DNA from: Pseudomonas sp. PDM05 | GTDB taxonomy: Bacteria > Pseudomonadota > Gammaproteobacteria > Pseudomonadales > Pseudomonadaceae | Assembly (NCBI RefSeq): GCF_014851685.1 | Contig: NZ_JACVAC010000004.1 | Coordinates: 186,001 to 250,000, forward strand | DNA length: 64,000 nucleotides | Direction of reading: 5' to 3' | Part shown: in pieces, positions 21,657-32,485 of the stretch | Position numbering within the stretch: the stretch's first letter is position 1 | Layout: every line of letters begins with the position of its first letter | Made by a program: the position numbers and the translations under genes | The notes under the pieces: model-generated | What the model saw: only the letters and a program-made list of their open reading frames with translations | The model's database searches: none | Told to the model about the DNA's origin: nothing

Positions 21657-21695
21657 AAAAAAACGCCCCCGGCCTTTCGACCGGGGGCGTTTTTC
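21657..21695. terminator. Bidirectional terminator between ykgJ-type gene and typA
   Basis: ACGCCCCCGG-CCTTTCGA-CCGGGGGCGT hairpin flanked by seven A residues on the left and five T residues on the right, so it can serve both convergent transcripts. Confidence 0.92.
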
Positions 21696-21712
21696 ATTCA
21701 GCCTGAGTTAAC

Positions 21713-23533
21713 TCAGTTCTTGGCTTTCTTGGCAGCGCGGGTACGCTCGCCTTCGTCCAGGATCTTCTTACGCAGGCGGATCGACTTAGGCGTGACTTCG
21801 CACAGCTCGTCGTCCTGGATGAATTCCAGGGCCTGTTCCAGGGTGAAGCGAACAGGTGGAACCAGAGCGATGGTTTCGTCTTTGCCCGAAGCACGCATGT
21901 TGTCGAGCTTCTTGCCTTTGGTTGGGTTGACGCCCATGTCGTTGTCACGGCTGTTCAGACCAACGATCTGACCGTTGTAGATCTCTTGACCGTGTTCAAC
22001 GAACAGCTTGCCACGTGCCTGGAGGGTTTCCAGGGAGTAGGTCAGCGCCTTGCCGGTTTCAACCGATACCAGAACACCGTTCTGACGGCCGGACATGTCG
22101 CCGGACTTCATGGTGTCGTAGCGATCAAAGATCGAGGTCAGGATGCCAGCACCGTTGGTCAGGGTCAGGAACTGGTTACGGAAACCGATCAGACCACGAG
22201 CAGGGATGTTGTATTCCAGACGCACACGGCCTTTGCCATCCGGCACCATGTTGGTCAGGTCGCCTTTACGCAGACCCATCTCTTCCATCACCTTGCCCTG
22301 GGATTCTTCCGGGGTGTCGATGGTGACGTTTTCGAACGGTTCCTGCTTCACGCCGTCAACCTGACGGATGATCACTTCCGGACGACCAACGCCCATTTCG
22401 AAGCCTTCGCGACGCATGGTTTCGATCAGTACCGAGAGGTGCAGCTCACCACGGCCGGAAACCTTGAACTTGTCAGCCGAGTCGCCTTCTTCAACGCGCA
22501 GTGCAACGTTGTACAGCAGCTCTTTGTCCAGACGTTCCTTGATGTTACGGGAAGTCACGAACTTGCCTTCTTTACCGCAGAAAGGCGAGTCGTTTACCTG
22601 GAAGGTCATGGAAACGGTTGGCTCGTCAACGGTCAGAGGCTTCATCGCCTCGACGTTGTCCGGCTGGCACAGGGTGTCGGAGATGAACAGGGAGTCCATA
22701 CCGCTCACGCATACGATGTCGCCTGCGAAAGCTTCTTCAACGTCGATACGGTGCAGACCGTGGTGACCCATCAGCTTCAGGATACGACCATTACGCTTCT
22801 TGCCGTCAGCGCCGATAGCAACAACCGGGGTGTTCGGCTTGACGCTACCACGAGCGATACGGCCAACGCCGATAACACCCAGGAAGCTGTTGTAGTCCAG
22901 TGCCGAGATTTGCATCTGGAACGGGCCGTCACGGTCAACTTTTGGCGCCGGTACGTTGTCGACGATCGACTGGTACAGCGGGGTCATGTCTTCAGCCATG
23001 TCGTTGTGGTCCAGACCGGCAATGCCGTTCAGGGCCGAGGCGTAGACGACTTTGAAGTCCAGCTGTTCTTCGGTGGCACCCAGGTTGTCGAACAGGTCGA
23101 AGATCTGGTCCAGAACCCAGTCCGGACGCGCGCCTGGACGGTCAACCTTGTTGATGCACACGATCGGACGCAGGCCGGCTTCGAACGCCTTCTTGGTCAC
23201 GAAACGGGTTTGCGGCATAGGGCCGTCCTGGGCATCAACCAGCAGCAGAACGGAGTCAACCATCGACATTACGCGTTCAACTTCGCCGCCGAAGTCGGCG
23301 TGGCCCGGGGTATCCACGATGTTGATGTGGTAGCCGTTCCAGTTGATGGCGGTGTTTTTCGCCAGGATGGTAATACCGCGCTCTTTTTCCTGGTCGTTGG
23401 AGTCCATCACGCGCTCGTCATTGAGCTCGTTGCGCTCCAGGGTGCCGGACTGACGCAGGAGTTTGTCTACCAGGGTGGTTTTACCATGGTCAACGTGAGC
23501 AATGATGGCGATGTTACGTAGATTTTCGATCAC
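21713..23533 (-). CDS. typA: Ribosome-associated translational GTPase TypA/BipA
   Basis: 606 aa. GTPase domain with P-loop [10 protein letters not shown] at residues about 13-22, switch [11 protein letters not shown]3 DTPGH and G4 NKVD, then EF-G-like domains II, III and V and the BipA-specific C-terminal domain. It acts on the ribosome under stress and in low-temperature 50S assembly. Typical length, own terminator. Codon bias is strongly towards the highly expressed set, as in glnA. It lies convergent to the cysteine-cluster gene and in tandem with thiI upstream. Confidence 0.97.
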   Translation of the reverse strand: MIENLRNIAIIAHVDHGKTTLVDKLLRQSGTLERNELNDERVMDSNDQEKERGITILAKNTAINWNGYHINIVDTPGHADFGGEVERVMSMVDSVLLLVDAQDGPMPQTRFVTKKAFEAGLRPIVCINKVDRPGARPDWVLDQIFDLFDNLGATEEQLDFKVVYASALNGIAGLDHNDMAEDMTPLYQSIVDNVPAPKVDRDGPFQMQISALDYNSFLGVIGVGRIARGSVKPNTPVVAIGADGKKRNGRILKLMGHHGLHRIDVEEAFAGDIVCVSGMDSLFISDTLCQPDNVEAMKPLTVDEPTVSMTFQVNDSPFCGKEGKFVTSRNIKERLDKELLYNVALRVEEGDSADKFKVSGRGELHLSVLIETMRREGFEMGVGRPEVIIRQVDGVKQEPFENVTIDTPEESQGKVMEEMGLRKGDLTNMVPDGKGRVRLEYNIPARGLIGFRNQFLTLTNGAGILTSIFDRYDTMKSGDMSGRQNGVLVSVETGKALTYSLETLQARGKLFVEHGQEIYNGQIVGLNSRDNDMGVNPTKGKKLDNMRASGKDETIALVPPVRFTLEQALEFIQDDELCEVTPKSIRLRKKILDEGERTRAAKKAKN

Positions 23534-23672
23534 TTGTGTATCTCGATCAGAGGATTCGGTGTGCTGACAGGTCGTGGCAGCGATTAACAGTAGAGTCAGG
23601 CCTTGCCGTTACAGCTTGACGGCAGAGTCGGGGGGCCGGTGACGCAGGCCACAGGCAAACAGCCCCGGGCTC

Positions 23673-25127
23673 TTAGCTCGGTCGATAAACGCGCACATTG
23701 GCATGCCCCTCACTGAGCAAATGGTGGGCATGCAGGCGACTCATCACGCCTTTGTCGCAATACAGCAGGTACTGACGGCTGTTATCCAGTTCCTTGAAAC
23801 GCGCGTTCAATGCATAAAACGGCAGCGTTTGTACGTCGATGCCAGGAATCTCCAGCGGCTCATCTTCAGCGGCATCCGGGTGACGGATGTCGATGACGAT
23901 CTGGCCGGCCAGGGCTTCGCTGACTTCTTCGATCTTCACGTCCTGGCCCAGTTCGTCGATGACACGATCGATAGGGACCAGCTTGGCGTTCTCGAGCGCA
24001 CGCTCCAGAACCGCCATGTCGAACTGTTGTTCTTCGTACTCCACGCGGTTGCGCTTGGCGTGGGTCTTGGGGTTCACCGAGATGACCCCGCAATATTCAG
24101 GCATGTGCTTGGCAAAATCCGCCGTGCCGATTTCTTCGGCCAGGTCGATGATGTCCTGCTTGTGACTGGCGATCAGCGGGCGCAAGACCAGCTTTTCGGT
24201 GACGCAATCGATCAGCGACAGGTTCGGCAGCGTTTGGCTGGACACCTGGGAGATTGCTTCACCCGTCACCAGGGCGTCGATCTGCAACTGATCGGCGATC
24301 CGGGACGCAGCGCGCAACATCATACGCTTCAATACCACGCCCATATGACTGTTATCGACTTTGCCGAGAATTTCGCCCAGCACTTCTTCGAACGGTACGC
24401 TTACAAATAGCACGCGTTGGGAGCTGCCGTACTTCTTCCAGATAAAGTGCGCAACTTCCATCACGCCCAATTCGTGTGCACGCCCGCCCAGGTTAAAGAA
24501 GCAGAAATGGCTCATAAGGCCGCGGCGCATGATCTGGTAGGCGGCAACCGTGGAATCGAAGCCGCCGGACATCAGGACCAGGGTCTGTTCCAGGGCGCCC
24601 AGCGGGTAACCACCGATGCTGTTGTGCTGGCTGTGGATGACAAACAACCGTTGGTCGCGAATTTCCATGCGCACTTCAATTTGCGGCGCTTTCAGGGAAA
24701 TTCCGGCGGCGCCGCACTCGCGACGCAGCTTGCTGCCGACGTATTTCTCGACATCCATGGAGCTGAAGGTGTGCTTGCCAGCGCGCTTGCAACGCACCGA
24801 AAAGATCTTGCCTTCAAGCTCGCTGCCGTAGTGCTGCTTGCACTTCTCGGTGATGTCGTCGAAGTCGCCCAGCGGGTACTCATCCACCTGCAGGAAATGC
24901 GCGATGCCCGGCATGCAGCTCAGGCGCTCGGTCATGTCCTTCAAGGCTTTGGCGTCGGTAATGCGGGTTTCCAGCTCGAGATTGTCCCACACGCCGTTCA
25001 CCACCACAGCCGGGTCCAGGTCACGGAGCACGGCACGGATGTTCTTGGCCAATTGACGGATGAAACGCGTCCGTACCGGTCGGCTTTTGATGGTGATCTC
25101 GGGGAAGACTTTAACGATTAATTTCAT
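23673..25127 (-). CDS. thiI: tRNA uridine 4-sulfurtransferase ThiI
   Basis: 484 aa. Order: N-terminal ferredoxin-like and THUMP domains (about 1-165), PP-loop ATPase with SGGFDS at 187-192, a conserved Cys in EYCGVIS (346), and a C-terminal rhodanese domain with the persulfide Cys in LLYCDKG (457). It makes 4-thiouridine at position 8 of tRNA and supplies sulfur for thiazole synthesis in long-form ThiI. The start at 25125-25127 ([10 protein letters not shown]) fits the family; the longer reading frame upstream runs into the glnA control region. Divergent from glnA. Confidence 0.96.
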   Translation of the reverse strand: MKLIVKVFPEITIKSRPVRTRFIRQLAKNIRAVLRDLDPAVVVNGVWDNLELETRITDAKALKDMTERLSCMPGIAHFLQVDEYPLGDFDDITEKCKQHYGSELEGKIFSVRCKRAGKHTFSSMDVEKYVGSKLRRECGAAGISLKAPQIEVRMEIRDQRLFVIHSQHNSIGGYPLGALEQTLVLMSGGFDSTVAAYQIMRRGLMSHFCFFNLGGRAHELGVMEVAHFIWKKYGSSQRVLFVSVPFEEVLGEILGKVDNSHMGVVLKRMMLRAASRIADQLQIDALVTGEAISQVSSQTLPNLSLIDCVTEKLVLRPLIASHKQDIIDLAEEIGTADFAKHMPEYCGVISVNPKTHAKRNRVEYEEQQFDMAVLERALENAKLVPIDRVIDELGQDVKIEEVSEALAGQIVIDIRHPDAAEDEPLEIPGIDVQTLPFYALNARFKELDNSRQYLLYCDKGVMSRLHAHHLLSEGHANVRVYRPS

Positions 25128-25224
25128 GGAAACAGCGCGCGCCGGGCCTGCTGAAAAAGGGGGGCGCGGATTATAGCGGAAATCGCTCAAGGTTTAACCA
25201 GTTAATATGCATCGGACTGCAAGC

Positions 25225-25239
25225 GCACTAAAGCAGTGC
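25225..25239. promoter_or_regulatory. NtrC binding site upstream of glnA
   Basis: GCACTAAAGCAGTGC fits the NtrC half-site pattern GCAC-N7-GTGC. It lies about 120 bases upstream of the sigma54 -24 element. A weaker GCTA-N7-GTGC copy lies at 25256-25270. Together these look like an enhancer for glnA. Confidence 0.7.
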
Positions 25240-25343
25240 ATTTTCCAGTGCAAGCGCTACATTGCGGTGCGCCATTTTCGGGCTTTTGTCGCAATGCACC
25301 TTTATAGGGGCGTTTTTGGACCAGAAAACCCATGTTGGCGCAC

Positions 25344-25359
25344 TGGCATGCAATTTGCT
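25344..25359 (+). promoter_or_regulatory. sigma54 promoter of glnA
   Basis: TGGCATGCAATTTGCT matches TGGCAC-N5-TTGCW with GG and GC ten bases apart. Expected start near 25370, leaving a leader of about 90 bases to the glnA ATG. The 334-base thiI-glnA interval holds no gene besides these elements. Confidence 0.82.
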
Positions 25360-25461
25360 CTCTTGTGAGGCAGGTTGCCATGGCGGACTATCCGCGCCGG
25401 CATCACCCACATTCTAAGGGCTAACTCCACTACCCCAGCCCGAAGCCACCCGGAGGACACT

Positions 25462-26868
25462 ATGTCGAAGTCGGTTCAACTCATCAAAGATCATGACGTT
25501 AAATGGATTGATCTGCGCTTCACGGACACCAAAGGCACTCAGCACCACGTGACCATGCCGGCTCGCGACGCGCTGGAAGACGACTTCTTCGAAGTTGGCA
25601 AGATGTTCGACGGTTCCTCCATCGCTGGCTGGAAAGGCATCGAAGCCTCCGACATGATCCTGCTGCCGGACGACGACTCTGCCGTACTGGACCCGTTCAC
25701 CGAAGAGCCGACCCTGATCCTGGTCTGCGACATCATCGAACCTTCGACCATGCAAGGCTACGATCGCGACCCGCGCGCCATCGCCCACCGCGCCGAGGAA
25801 TACCTGAAGACCACCGGTATCGGTGACACCGTCTTCTGCGGTCCTGAGCCTGAGTTCTTCATCTTCGACGAAGTGAAGTTCAAGTCCGACATCTCCGGCT
25901 CCATGTTCAAAATCTTCTCCGAGCAAGGCTCGTGGATGTCCGACCAAGACATCGAAGGCGGCAACAAAGGCCACCGTCCAGGTATCAAAGGCGGCTACTT
26001 CCCGGTTCCTCCGTTCGACCACGACCACGAAATCCGTACCTCCATGTGCAACGCACTGGAAGAAATGGGCCAAGTCGTTGAAGTTCACCACCACGAAGTG
26101 GCAACTGCCGGCCAGAACGAAATCGGCGTCAAGTTCAACACCCTGGTGAAGAAAGCTGACGAAGTTCAAACCCTGAAATACGTTGTCCACAACGTTGCCG
26201 ATGCATACGGCCGCACCGCGACCTTCATGCCTAAGCCTCTGTACGGCGATAACGGTTCGGGTATGCACGTTCACATGTCCATCGCTAAAGATGGCAAGAA
26301 CACCTTCGCTGGCGAAGGTTATGCCGGCCTGTCGGAAACTGCCCTGTTCTTCATCGGCGGTATCATCAAGCACGGTAAGGCCCTGAACGGCTTCACCAAC
26401 CCGGCGACCAACTCCTACAAGCGTCTGGTTCCAGGCTTCGAAGCACCGGTAATGCTGGCCTACTCGGCGCGCAACCGTTCCGCTTCGATCCGTATTCCTT
26501 ACGTCAACAGCCCACGCGGCCGTCGTATCGAAGCACGCTTCCCGGACCCGGCTGCCAACCCATACCTGGCTTTCGCAGCCCTGCTGATGGCTGGCCTGGA
26601 CGGTATCCAGAACAAGATCCACCCTGGCGACGCCGCCGACAAAAACTTGTACGACCTGCCGCCTGAAGAGGCCAAAGAGATCCCACAAGTGTGCGGCAGC
26701 CTGAAAGAAGCCCTGGAAGAGCTGGACAAGGGCCGTGCGTTCCTGACCAAAGGCGGCGTGTTCAGCGACGACTTTATCGATGCCTACATCGCCCTGAAAA
26801 GCGAAGAAGAAATCAAGGTTCGTACCTTCGTACACCCACTGGAATACGAGCTGTACTACAGCTGCTGA
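25462..26868 (+). CDS. glnA: Glutamine synthetase type I
   Basis: 468 aa dodecameric GSI-beta. It forms glutamine from glutamate, ammonia and ATP. Visible: [16 protein letters not shown] near the N-terminus, substrate loop residues around [10 protein letters not shown], and the adenylylation tyrosine in [13 protein letters not shown], so it should be controlled by GlnE. The ATG at 25462 has GGAGG six bases upstream; the longer frame from 25375 is leader. Transcription is expected from the sigma54 promoter under NtrC. A strong terminator follows, so ntrBC are transcribed separately here. Confidence 0.98.
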   Translation: MSKSVQLIKDHDVKWIDLRFTDTKGTQHHVTMPARDALEDDFFEVGKMFDGSSIAGWKGIEASDMILLPDDDSAVLDPFTEEPTLILVCDIIEPSTMQGYDRDPRAIAHRAEEYLKTTGIGDTVFCGPEPEFFIFDEVKFKSDISGSMFKIFSEQGSWMSDQDIEGGNKGHRPGIKGGYFPVPPFDHDHEIRTSMCNALEEMGQVVEVHHHEVATAGQNEIGVKFNTLVKKADEVQTLKYVVHNVADAYGRTATFMPKPLYGDNGSGMHVHMSIAKDGKNTFAGEGYAGLSETALFFIGGIIKHGKALNGFTNPATNSYKRLVPGFEAPVMLAYSARNRSASIRIPYVNSPRGRRIEARFPDPAANPYLAFAALLMAGLDGIQNKIHPGDAADKNLYDLPPEEAKEIPQVCGSLKEALEELDKGRAFLTKGGVFSDDFIDAYIALKSEEEIKVRTFVHPLEYELYYSC

Positions 26869-26898
26869 TCCGGTAGCGCTGCTTAAAGTAGCGTGATG

Positions 26899-26928
26899 AA
26901 AAAGACCTCCTTCGGGAGGTCTTTTTTT
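26899..26928 (+). terminator. Rho-independent terminator of glnA
   Basis: AAAGACCTCC-TTCG-GGAGGTCTTT hairpin with a UUCG-type tetraloop and a run of seven T residues, 30 bases after the glnA stop. Confidence 0.95.
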
Positions 26929-27161
26929 GCCCGGGATTCAGTCGCCCGGGGTATCGCGGCCGAGCATCTGCACGCCCGGCGCACTCGGTTGGTGGATGCC
27001 CGGACGGCATCGCGAGCCTTGCCTTCCGTCGCTTCAGATACGCTGAACAAAAGGGTGCTGACAATTGTGTACGCGGCCTACTTGATTTGAAGCACCGTCC
27101 TGCATCTTCACTTGGATAAGTCGCCATAGCCTGACCGTTCACTTACAGAACAGGATGGACC

Positions 27162-27587
27162 ATGGACACTCTCAAGCTCTTGATTGCAGCAGCGTCGGGC
27201 TTATCGTTGCTGGGCTGCAACAGCCAGCCAAAGGGCGCCGTACAGATCGAAAAGGAGGTGCTGCTTGAGCGCAGCGAGTCGTGGGACGGCGAGCCCTACA
27301 AAGCCTACCCCTCCGGGCCGCCGCAGCTCACGCTGATAAGGCTCAGGATTCCTGCGCACACGCAATTGCCATGGCACACCCACCCAATGCCTAACGCCGC
27401 CTATATCGTCTCCGGAGAATTGACCGTTGAAACCCGCCAGAGCGGGGTTACTCGCACATTGAGACAAGGGCAAACCCTCGCCGAGATGGTGGGCACCGAA
27501 CATCGTGGAGTCACCGGCGACACCCCCGTCGAACTTCTGGTCTTTTACGCCGGTACCGCGGGCATGCCGCTTTCCGAGCAACGTTGA
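27162..27587 (+). CDS. Cupin-domain lipoprotein
   Basis: 141 aa. N-terminal lipoprotein signal with lipobox LLGC (MDTLKLLIAAASGLSLLGC). The rest is one cupin barrel: motif 1 HTQLPWHTHPMPNAAYIVSG supplies His and Glu-equivalent metal ligands, and motif 2 lies around GQTLAEMVGTEHRGV. It therefore looks like a small envelope-attached metal-binding cupin. It stands alone between the glnA terminator and the ntrBC control region. Substrate unknown. The 293 bases before it contain no other convincing gene. Confidence 0.85.
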   Translation: MDTLKLLIAAASGLSLLGCNSQPKGAVQIEKEVLLERSESWDGEPYKAYPSGPPQLTLIRLRIPAHTQLPWHTHPMPNAAYIVSGELTVETRQSGVTRTLRQGQTLAEMVGTEHRGVTGDTPVELLVFYAGTAGMPLSEQR

Positions 27588-27667
27588 CCCACCGGCTATC
27601 GAGGATCGTTTTCACCACACACAGAAAGCGATCCGCCCACCACTTCCTGAACAACAGGCACAAAACC

Positions 27668-27682
27668 GCACTATATTGGTGC
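27668..27682. promoter_or_regulatory. NtrC binding site upstream of ntrBC
   Basis: GCACTATATTGGTGC matches the enteric NtrC consensus GCAC-N5-TGGTGC exactly. An overlapping palindrome GGTGCA-N6-TGCACC (27678-27695) may be a second site. It lies about 130 bases upstream of a sigma54-like promoter. Confidence 0.75.
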
Positions 27683-27809
27683 AACTGACTGCACCCTTCA
27701 CACCCGCCAGCCCATTTTGGTTCGAAACTACCCGAGCAAGCTGGCAGAACGCCACAGATTCGCGCCTTAAACCCCTATTCCAGGGCATTTACGCTTCTTT
27801 TCGGAGCCT

Positions 27810-27825
27810 TGGTTTGGTTTTTGCA
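27810..27825 (+). promoter_or_regulatory. Candidate sigma54 promoter of ntrBC
   Basis: TGGTTTGGTTTTTGCA has GG and GC ten bases apart and a perfect TTGCA at -12, with a weaker -24 (TGGTTT instead of TGGCAC). Expected start near 27836, 46 bases before the ntrB ATG. Confidence 0.5.
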
Positions 27826-27881
27826 TTTTCCTTGTATCAGCGTGTGCCTCAAGCCCGCGCCTTGCTCCAAAAGAGGTCCTG

Positions 27882-28963
27882 ATGACCATCAGTGATGCAC
27901 TGCACCGTTTGTTACTCGACAACCTGACCACCGCGACCATCCTGCTCAATGACGACCTGCGCCTTGAGTACATGAACCCGGCGGCGGAGATGCTCCTGGC
28001 CATCAGTGGTCAGCGCAGCCATGGGCAGTTCATCAGCGAATTGTTCACCGAGTCGGCCGAAGCCTTGAGCTCGCTGCGCCAGGCGGTGGAGCAGGCACAC
28101 CCGTTCACCAAGCGCGAGGCGATGCTCACCGCACTCACCGGCCAGACGCTGACCGTCGACTACGCCGTAACCCCGATCCTCAGCAATGGCGCCACCCTGC
28201 TGCTGCTCGAAGTTCACCCCCGCGACCGCCTGCTGCGTATCACCAAGGAAGAAGCGCAACTGTCCAAGCAGGAGACCAGCAAGATGCTGGTGCGCGGCCT
28301 GGCCCACGAGATCAAGAACCCCCTGGGTGGCATCCGTGGCGCCGCGCAATTGCTCGCCCGCGAGCTGCCGGACGACAACCTCAAGGACTACACCAACGTC
28401 ATCATCGAGGAAGCCGACCGCTTGCGTAACCTGGTGGACCGCATGCTCGGCTCCAACAAGCTGCCCTCCCTGGCGATGACCAATGTGCACGAGGTCCTGG
28501 AGCGCGTTTGCCAGCTGGTCGAGGCCGAAAGCCAGGGCTGCATCACCTTGGTGCGCGACTACGACCCAAGCATTCCCGACGTATTGATCGACCGCGAACA
28601 GATGATCCAGGCCGTGCTCAATATCGTGCGCAACGCCATGCAGGCCATCAGCAGCCAGAACGAGTTGCGCCTGGGCCGCATCAGCCTGCGCACCCGCGCC
28701 CTGCGCCAGTTCACCATCGGCCACGTGCGCCATCGCCTGGTGACCAAGGTCGAGATCATCGACAACGGCCCCGGCATTCCTGCGGAACTCCAGGAAACCA
28801 TCTTCTTTCCCATGGTCAGCGGCCGCCCGGACGGTACCGGGCTGGGCCTGGCCATTACCCAGAACATCATCAGCCAGCACCAGGGTCTGATCGAATGTGA
28901 GAGCCATCCTGGCCACACCACGTTCTCGATCTTTCTGCCTCTGGAACAAGGAGCCCCATCGAC

Positions 28964-28967
<4 letters not shown>
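27882..28967 (+). CDS. ntrB: Nitrogen sensor histidine kinase/phosphatase NtrB
   Basis: 361 aa cytosolic kinase. N-terminal PAS domain (about 10-110), dimerisation/phosphoacceptor helix with His142 in RGLAHEIKNPLGGIRGAAQL, then a HATPase domain with N-box VLNIVRNAMQAI, G1 DNGPGIP and G2 GTGLGLAI. No membrane segment, as expected for a sensor that reads nitrogen status through PII. The last four bases overlap ntrC (ATGA). The upstream NtrC site suggests feedback. Confidence 0.96.
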
Positions 28968-30400
<1,433 letters not shown>

Positions 30401-30440
30401 TTCTCAGCTCCACTGAAAATCCAATTTGGTAGCGGGCTTG

Positions 30441-30529
30441 TGTGGGAGCGGGCTTGCTCGCGAATACGGTGTAACAGGCACACATGTTCTGTCTGAGCCA
30501 CCGCTTTCGCGAGCAAGCCCGCTCCCACA
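30441..30529. repeat. REPIN-type inverted doublet (GAGCGGG class)
   Basis: Arms GTGGGAGCGGGCTTGCTCGC and inverse, with an extra truncated arm fragment (AGCGGGCTTG) just before at 30431-30440. Lies between ntrC and the nrsZ control region. Confidence 0.9.
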
Positions 30530-30556
30530 TTTGGATCGCCATAAACTTCGGGGATG

Positions 30557-30573
30557 TGCACCGCTTGAATGCA
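30557..30573. promoter_or_regulatory. Possible NtrC site upstream of nrsZ
   Basis: TGCACCGCTTGAATGCA is near the NtrC pattern (GCAC-N7-ATGC, one mismatch) and is about 155 bases upstream of the nrsZ sigma54 promoter. A palindromic match but not a perfect consensus. Confidence 0.45.
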
Positions 30574-30650
30574 CCATGAACCGGCATCGGGCACAGGTTT
30601 AGCGCTTCAAATCCTGGCCGCGCTGAAAAAAACAACAGCCAGAAACCACC

Positions 30651-30673
30651 AAAGCCCCGTATTCCGGGGCTTT
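30651..30673 (+). terminator. Probable terminator of ntrBC
   Basis: AAAGCCCCG-TATTC-CGGGGCTTT is a perfect nine-base-pair hairpin, followed by a short mixed T stretch (GCGCTTTCT). Placed between the ntrC stop and the nrsZ promoter. Confidence 0.55.
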
Positions 30674-30713
30674 GCGCTTTCTGTAGTAATTTTTTGGCAC
30701 AACTCGGCCACTC

Positions 30714-30729
30714 TGGCACGCACCCTGCA
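30714..30729 (+). promoter_or_regulatory. sigma54 promoter of nrsZ
   Basis: TGGCACGCACCCTGCA matches TGGCAC exactly at -24 and has GC at -12 ten bases later (CTGCA). The predicted start is about 30740, immediately before the first repeated module. Confidence 0.82.
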
Positions 30730-30739
30730 ATAACCCCTG

Positions 30740-30950
30740 TACAACCCGGTTTCGGGGACCTTGGTACAGGCAGGCCGAGAATCCCCTCTTTACACCCTGG
30801 GGTGCTTGATGCGAACCGCGTCGCGCCCCGCCCCCGTTTCGGGAACCTCGGTACAGGCAGGCCGGGGCTTCCCTCTTTAACACCGAAGTCGTTGCGGCTT
30901 CAGCCCGTTTTGGGAGCCCTGGTACAGGCAGGCCGGGAACTCCCTCTTTT
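30740..30950 (+). ncRNA. nrsZ: Nitrogen-regulated small RNA NrsZ
   Basis: Three imperfect copies of one module lie in tandem at about 30744-30791, 30831-30879 and 30904-30950. Each has a CCCG-TTT-CGGG type hairpin, then the near-invariant GGTACAGGCAGGCCG, then a purine-rich link and CCCTCTTT. The cores start at 30763, 30850 and 30921. In P. aeruginosa NrsZ lies directly downstream of ntrC, is made from a sigma54 promoter under NtrC and is processed into three similar modules, the first being sufficient for function (known). Location, promoter and tripartite design all match here. No protein-coding frame fits. The 3' end near CCCTCTTTT is my estimate; it runs to the stop codon of the convergent gene. 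Confidence 0.88.
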
Positions 30951-31389
30951 ATTGCTCCTGGAGATGGATCTCCAACCGCCAGCGGCCGTCGGCCTTCTCG
31001 CCCTTCCACTCCCCGCGCAACGGCCGAGCCGCCACCAGGTTCAGCAGCAAGCCGCCATCGGTCTTGCGCACGCGCCAGTTCACATCCTTGTCATTGACCT
31101 TGAGTTGCCCGCCGGCGGCCTTGCCCTTGGCGTCGAACAGCAGCGCCACGGTGCCATCGATCAGCTCGCCATGCAGCTTGGGTTCGCTGTTGAACCACAC
31201 CACCACACCGTCCGCGGCGGTCTCGACCTGTTGCAGTTCAACCGGGTCCGGCGTGGTCAGGCGGCCAATCATCAGCCCGACCATCATGCCGACAATCGCC
31301 AAAGAGCCCATGACCCTTGGCATTAGCTTCGGCCTTGGGTCGTCTTCGGGGGTAGAATGCAGCGCATCTTTACCTTCGGAGCCGTGCAT
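30949..31389 (-). CDS. Conserved hypothetical single-pass membrane protein
   Basis: 146 aa. A short charged cytosolic N-terminus (EDDPRPKLMPR), one transmembrane helix (VMGSLAIVGMMVGLMIGRL, about residues 26-45) and an extracytoplasmic domain of about 100 residues with beta-strand character (VVVWFNSEP, GTVALLFDAKG, LLLNLVAARPL). It resembles the hypothetical protein found between ntrC and trmL in other pseudomonads. Its ATG shares a CATG with the divergent trmL ATG; Met23 (start at 31323) is an alternative that would free the trmL promoter. It ends against nrsZ. Function unknown. Confidence 0.78.
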   Translation of the reverse strand: MHGSEGKDALHSTPEDDPRPKLMPRVMGSLAIVGMMVGLMIGRLTTPDPVELQQVETAADGVVVWFNSEPKLHGELIDGTVALLFDAKGKAAGGQLKVNDKDVNWRVRKTDGGLLLNLVAARPLRGEWKGEKADGRWRLEIHLQEQ

Positions 31390-31843
31390 GTTTCACGTCA
31401 TCCTTTTTCAACCAGAAATTCCGCCGAATACCGGCAACGTTATCAGGCTGTGCGCCAACAGCGGCTGCCACCTGCATTTAATCGAGCCCCTGGGCTTCGA
31501 CATGGACGATAAACGCCTGCGCCGTGCCGGGCTGGACTACCACGAGTACGCCACGCTCAAGCGCCACGCCGACCTGGCCAGCTGCCTGGAAAGCCTGGGC
31601 CACCCACGGTTGTTCGCGTTCACCACCAAGAGCTCGCGGCCGTTCCATGATGCCAGCTTTGCCGAAGGCGACGCCTTCCTGTTCGGCCCGGAAAGCCGTG
31701 GCCTGCCGGCCGAGGTGCTGGATGCCTTGCCTGACGGGCATCGCTTGCGCCTGCCAATGCGCGAGGGGTGCCGCAGCCTGAACCTGTCCAACACCGTGGC
31801 CGTCGCTGTTTACGAAGGCTGGCGCCAGCTGGGCTTTAGATAG
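31388..31843 (+). CDS. trmL: tRNA (cytidine/uridine-34 2'-O)-methyltransferase TrmL
   Basis: 151 aa SPOUT methyltransferase that modifies the wobble ribose of tRNA-Leu isoacceptors. Visible: FQPEIPPNTGNVIRLCANSG at the N-terminus, the SAM-binding knot pieces FLFGPESRGLP and RLPMREGCRSLNLSNTVA. The start at 31388 has GGAG six bases upstream. Typical minimal SPOUT length. Confidence 0.95.
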   Translation: MFHVILFQPEIPPNTGNVIRLCANSGCHLHLIEPLGFDMDDKRLRRAGLDYHEYATLKRHADLASCLESLGHPRLFAFTTKSSRPFHDASFAEGDAFLFGPESRGLPAEVLDALPDGHRLRLPMREGCRSLNLSNTVAVAVYEGWRQLGFR

Positions 31844-31857
31844 CACCGCATAACAAA

Positions 31858-31947
31858 TGTGGGAGCGGGCTTGCTCGCGAAAGCGGTGTGTCAGTCACTG
31901 AAAATATCGACTGATGGACCGCATTCGCGAGCAAGCCCGCTCCCACA
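31858..31947. repeat. REPIN-type inverted doublet (GAGCGGG class)
   Basis: Arms GTGGGAGCGGGCTTGCTCGC and inverse between the convergent trmL and secB genes. Confidence 0.9.
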
Positions 31948-31971
31948 TTTAGTTCTGCGTCAGGTTCAGGA

Positions 31972-32451
31972 TTACTGAACCGTCGAAGAACCTTCCTGTT
32001 GCATGCGCTGCAGCTCTTGCGCGTACAGGGCATCGAAGTTCACCGGAGCCAGCATCAGCGCCGGGAACGAGCCACGGGTGACCAGGCTGTCCAGGGTCTC
32101 ACGGGCATACGGGAACAGGATGTTCGGGCAGAACGCGCCCAGGGTGTGGCTCATGGAGGCTTCGTCCAGGCCCTGGATCAGGAAGATACCGGCCTGTTGC
32201 ACTTCAGCGATGAAGGCAACTTCTTCGCCGTTCTTGACGGTGACCGACAGGGTCAGCACGACTTCGTGGAAGTCGCCTTCCAGTGCTTTTTGACGGGTGT
32301 TCAGGTCCAGCGAGACGCTTGGGGTCCATTCCTGACGGAAGATGGCCGGGCTTTTCGGCGCTTCGAACGACAGGTCACGCACGTAGATGCGCTGCAGCGA
32401 GAACTGTGGGCTTTGGTCTTGCGCAGCTTCGGTGTTCTGTTGGTCAGTCAT
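31972..32451 (-). CDS. secB: Protein-export chaperone SecB
   Basis: 159 aa, usual length. It keeps preproteins unfolded and hands them to SecA. Recognisable stretches: [19 protein letters not shown], a central [23 protein letters not shown] strand (here [15 protein letters not shown]) and [34 protein letters not shown]. It follows grxC by 34 bases in the leftward unit rhodanese-grxC-secB, an order conserved in gamma-proteobacteria. Confidence 0.97.
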   Translation of the reverse strand: MTDQQNTEAAQDQSPQFSLQRIYVRDLSFEAPKSPAIFRQEWTPSVSLDLNTRQKALEGDFHEVVLTLSVTVKNGEEVAFIAEVQQAGIFLIQGLDEASMSHTLGAFCPNILFPYARETLDSLVTRGSFPALMLAPVNFDALYAQELQRMQQEGSSTVQ

Positions 32452-32485
32452 CGCAGATCCTTGTGATCTTGGGGTCTTTTAGGGG

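Noticed and set aside
26893..27090. A 65-codon frame after glnA
   Set aside because: It starts inside the glnA terminator hairpin and has no family look.
27505..27882. A 125-codon frame before ntrB
   Set aside because: It overlaps the cupin gene out of frame and runs through the NtrC site and promoter region.
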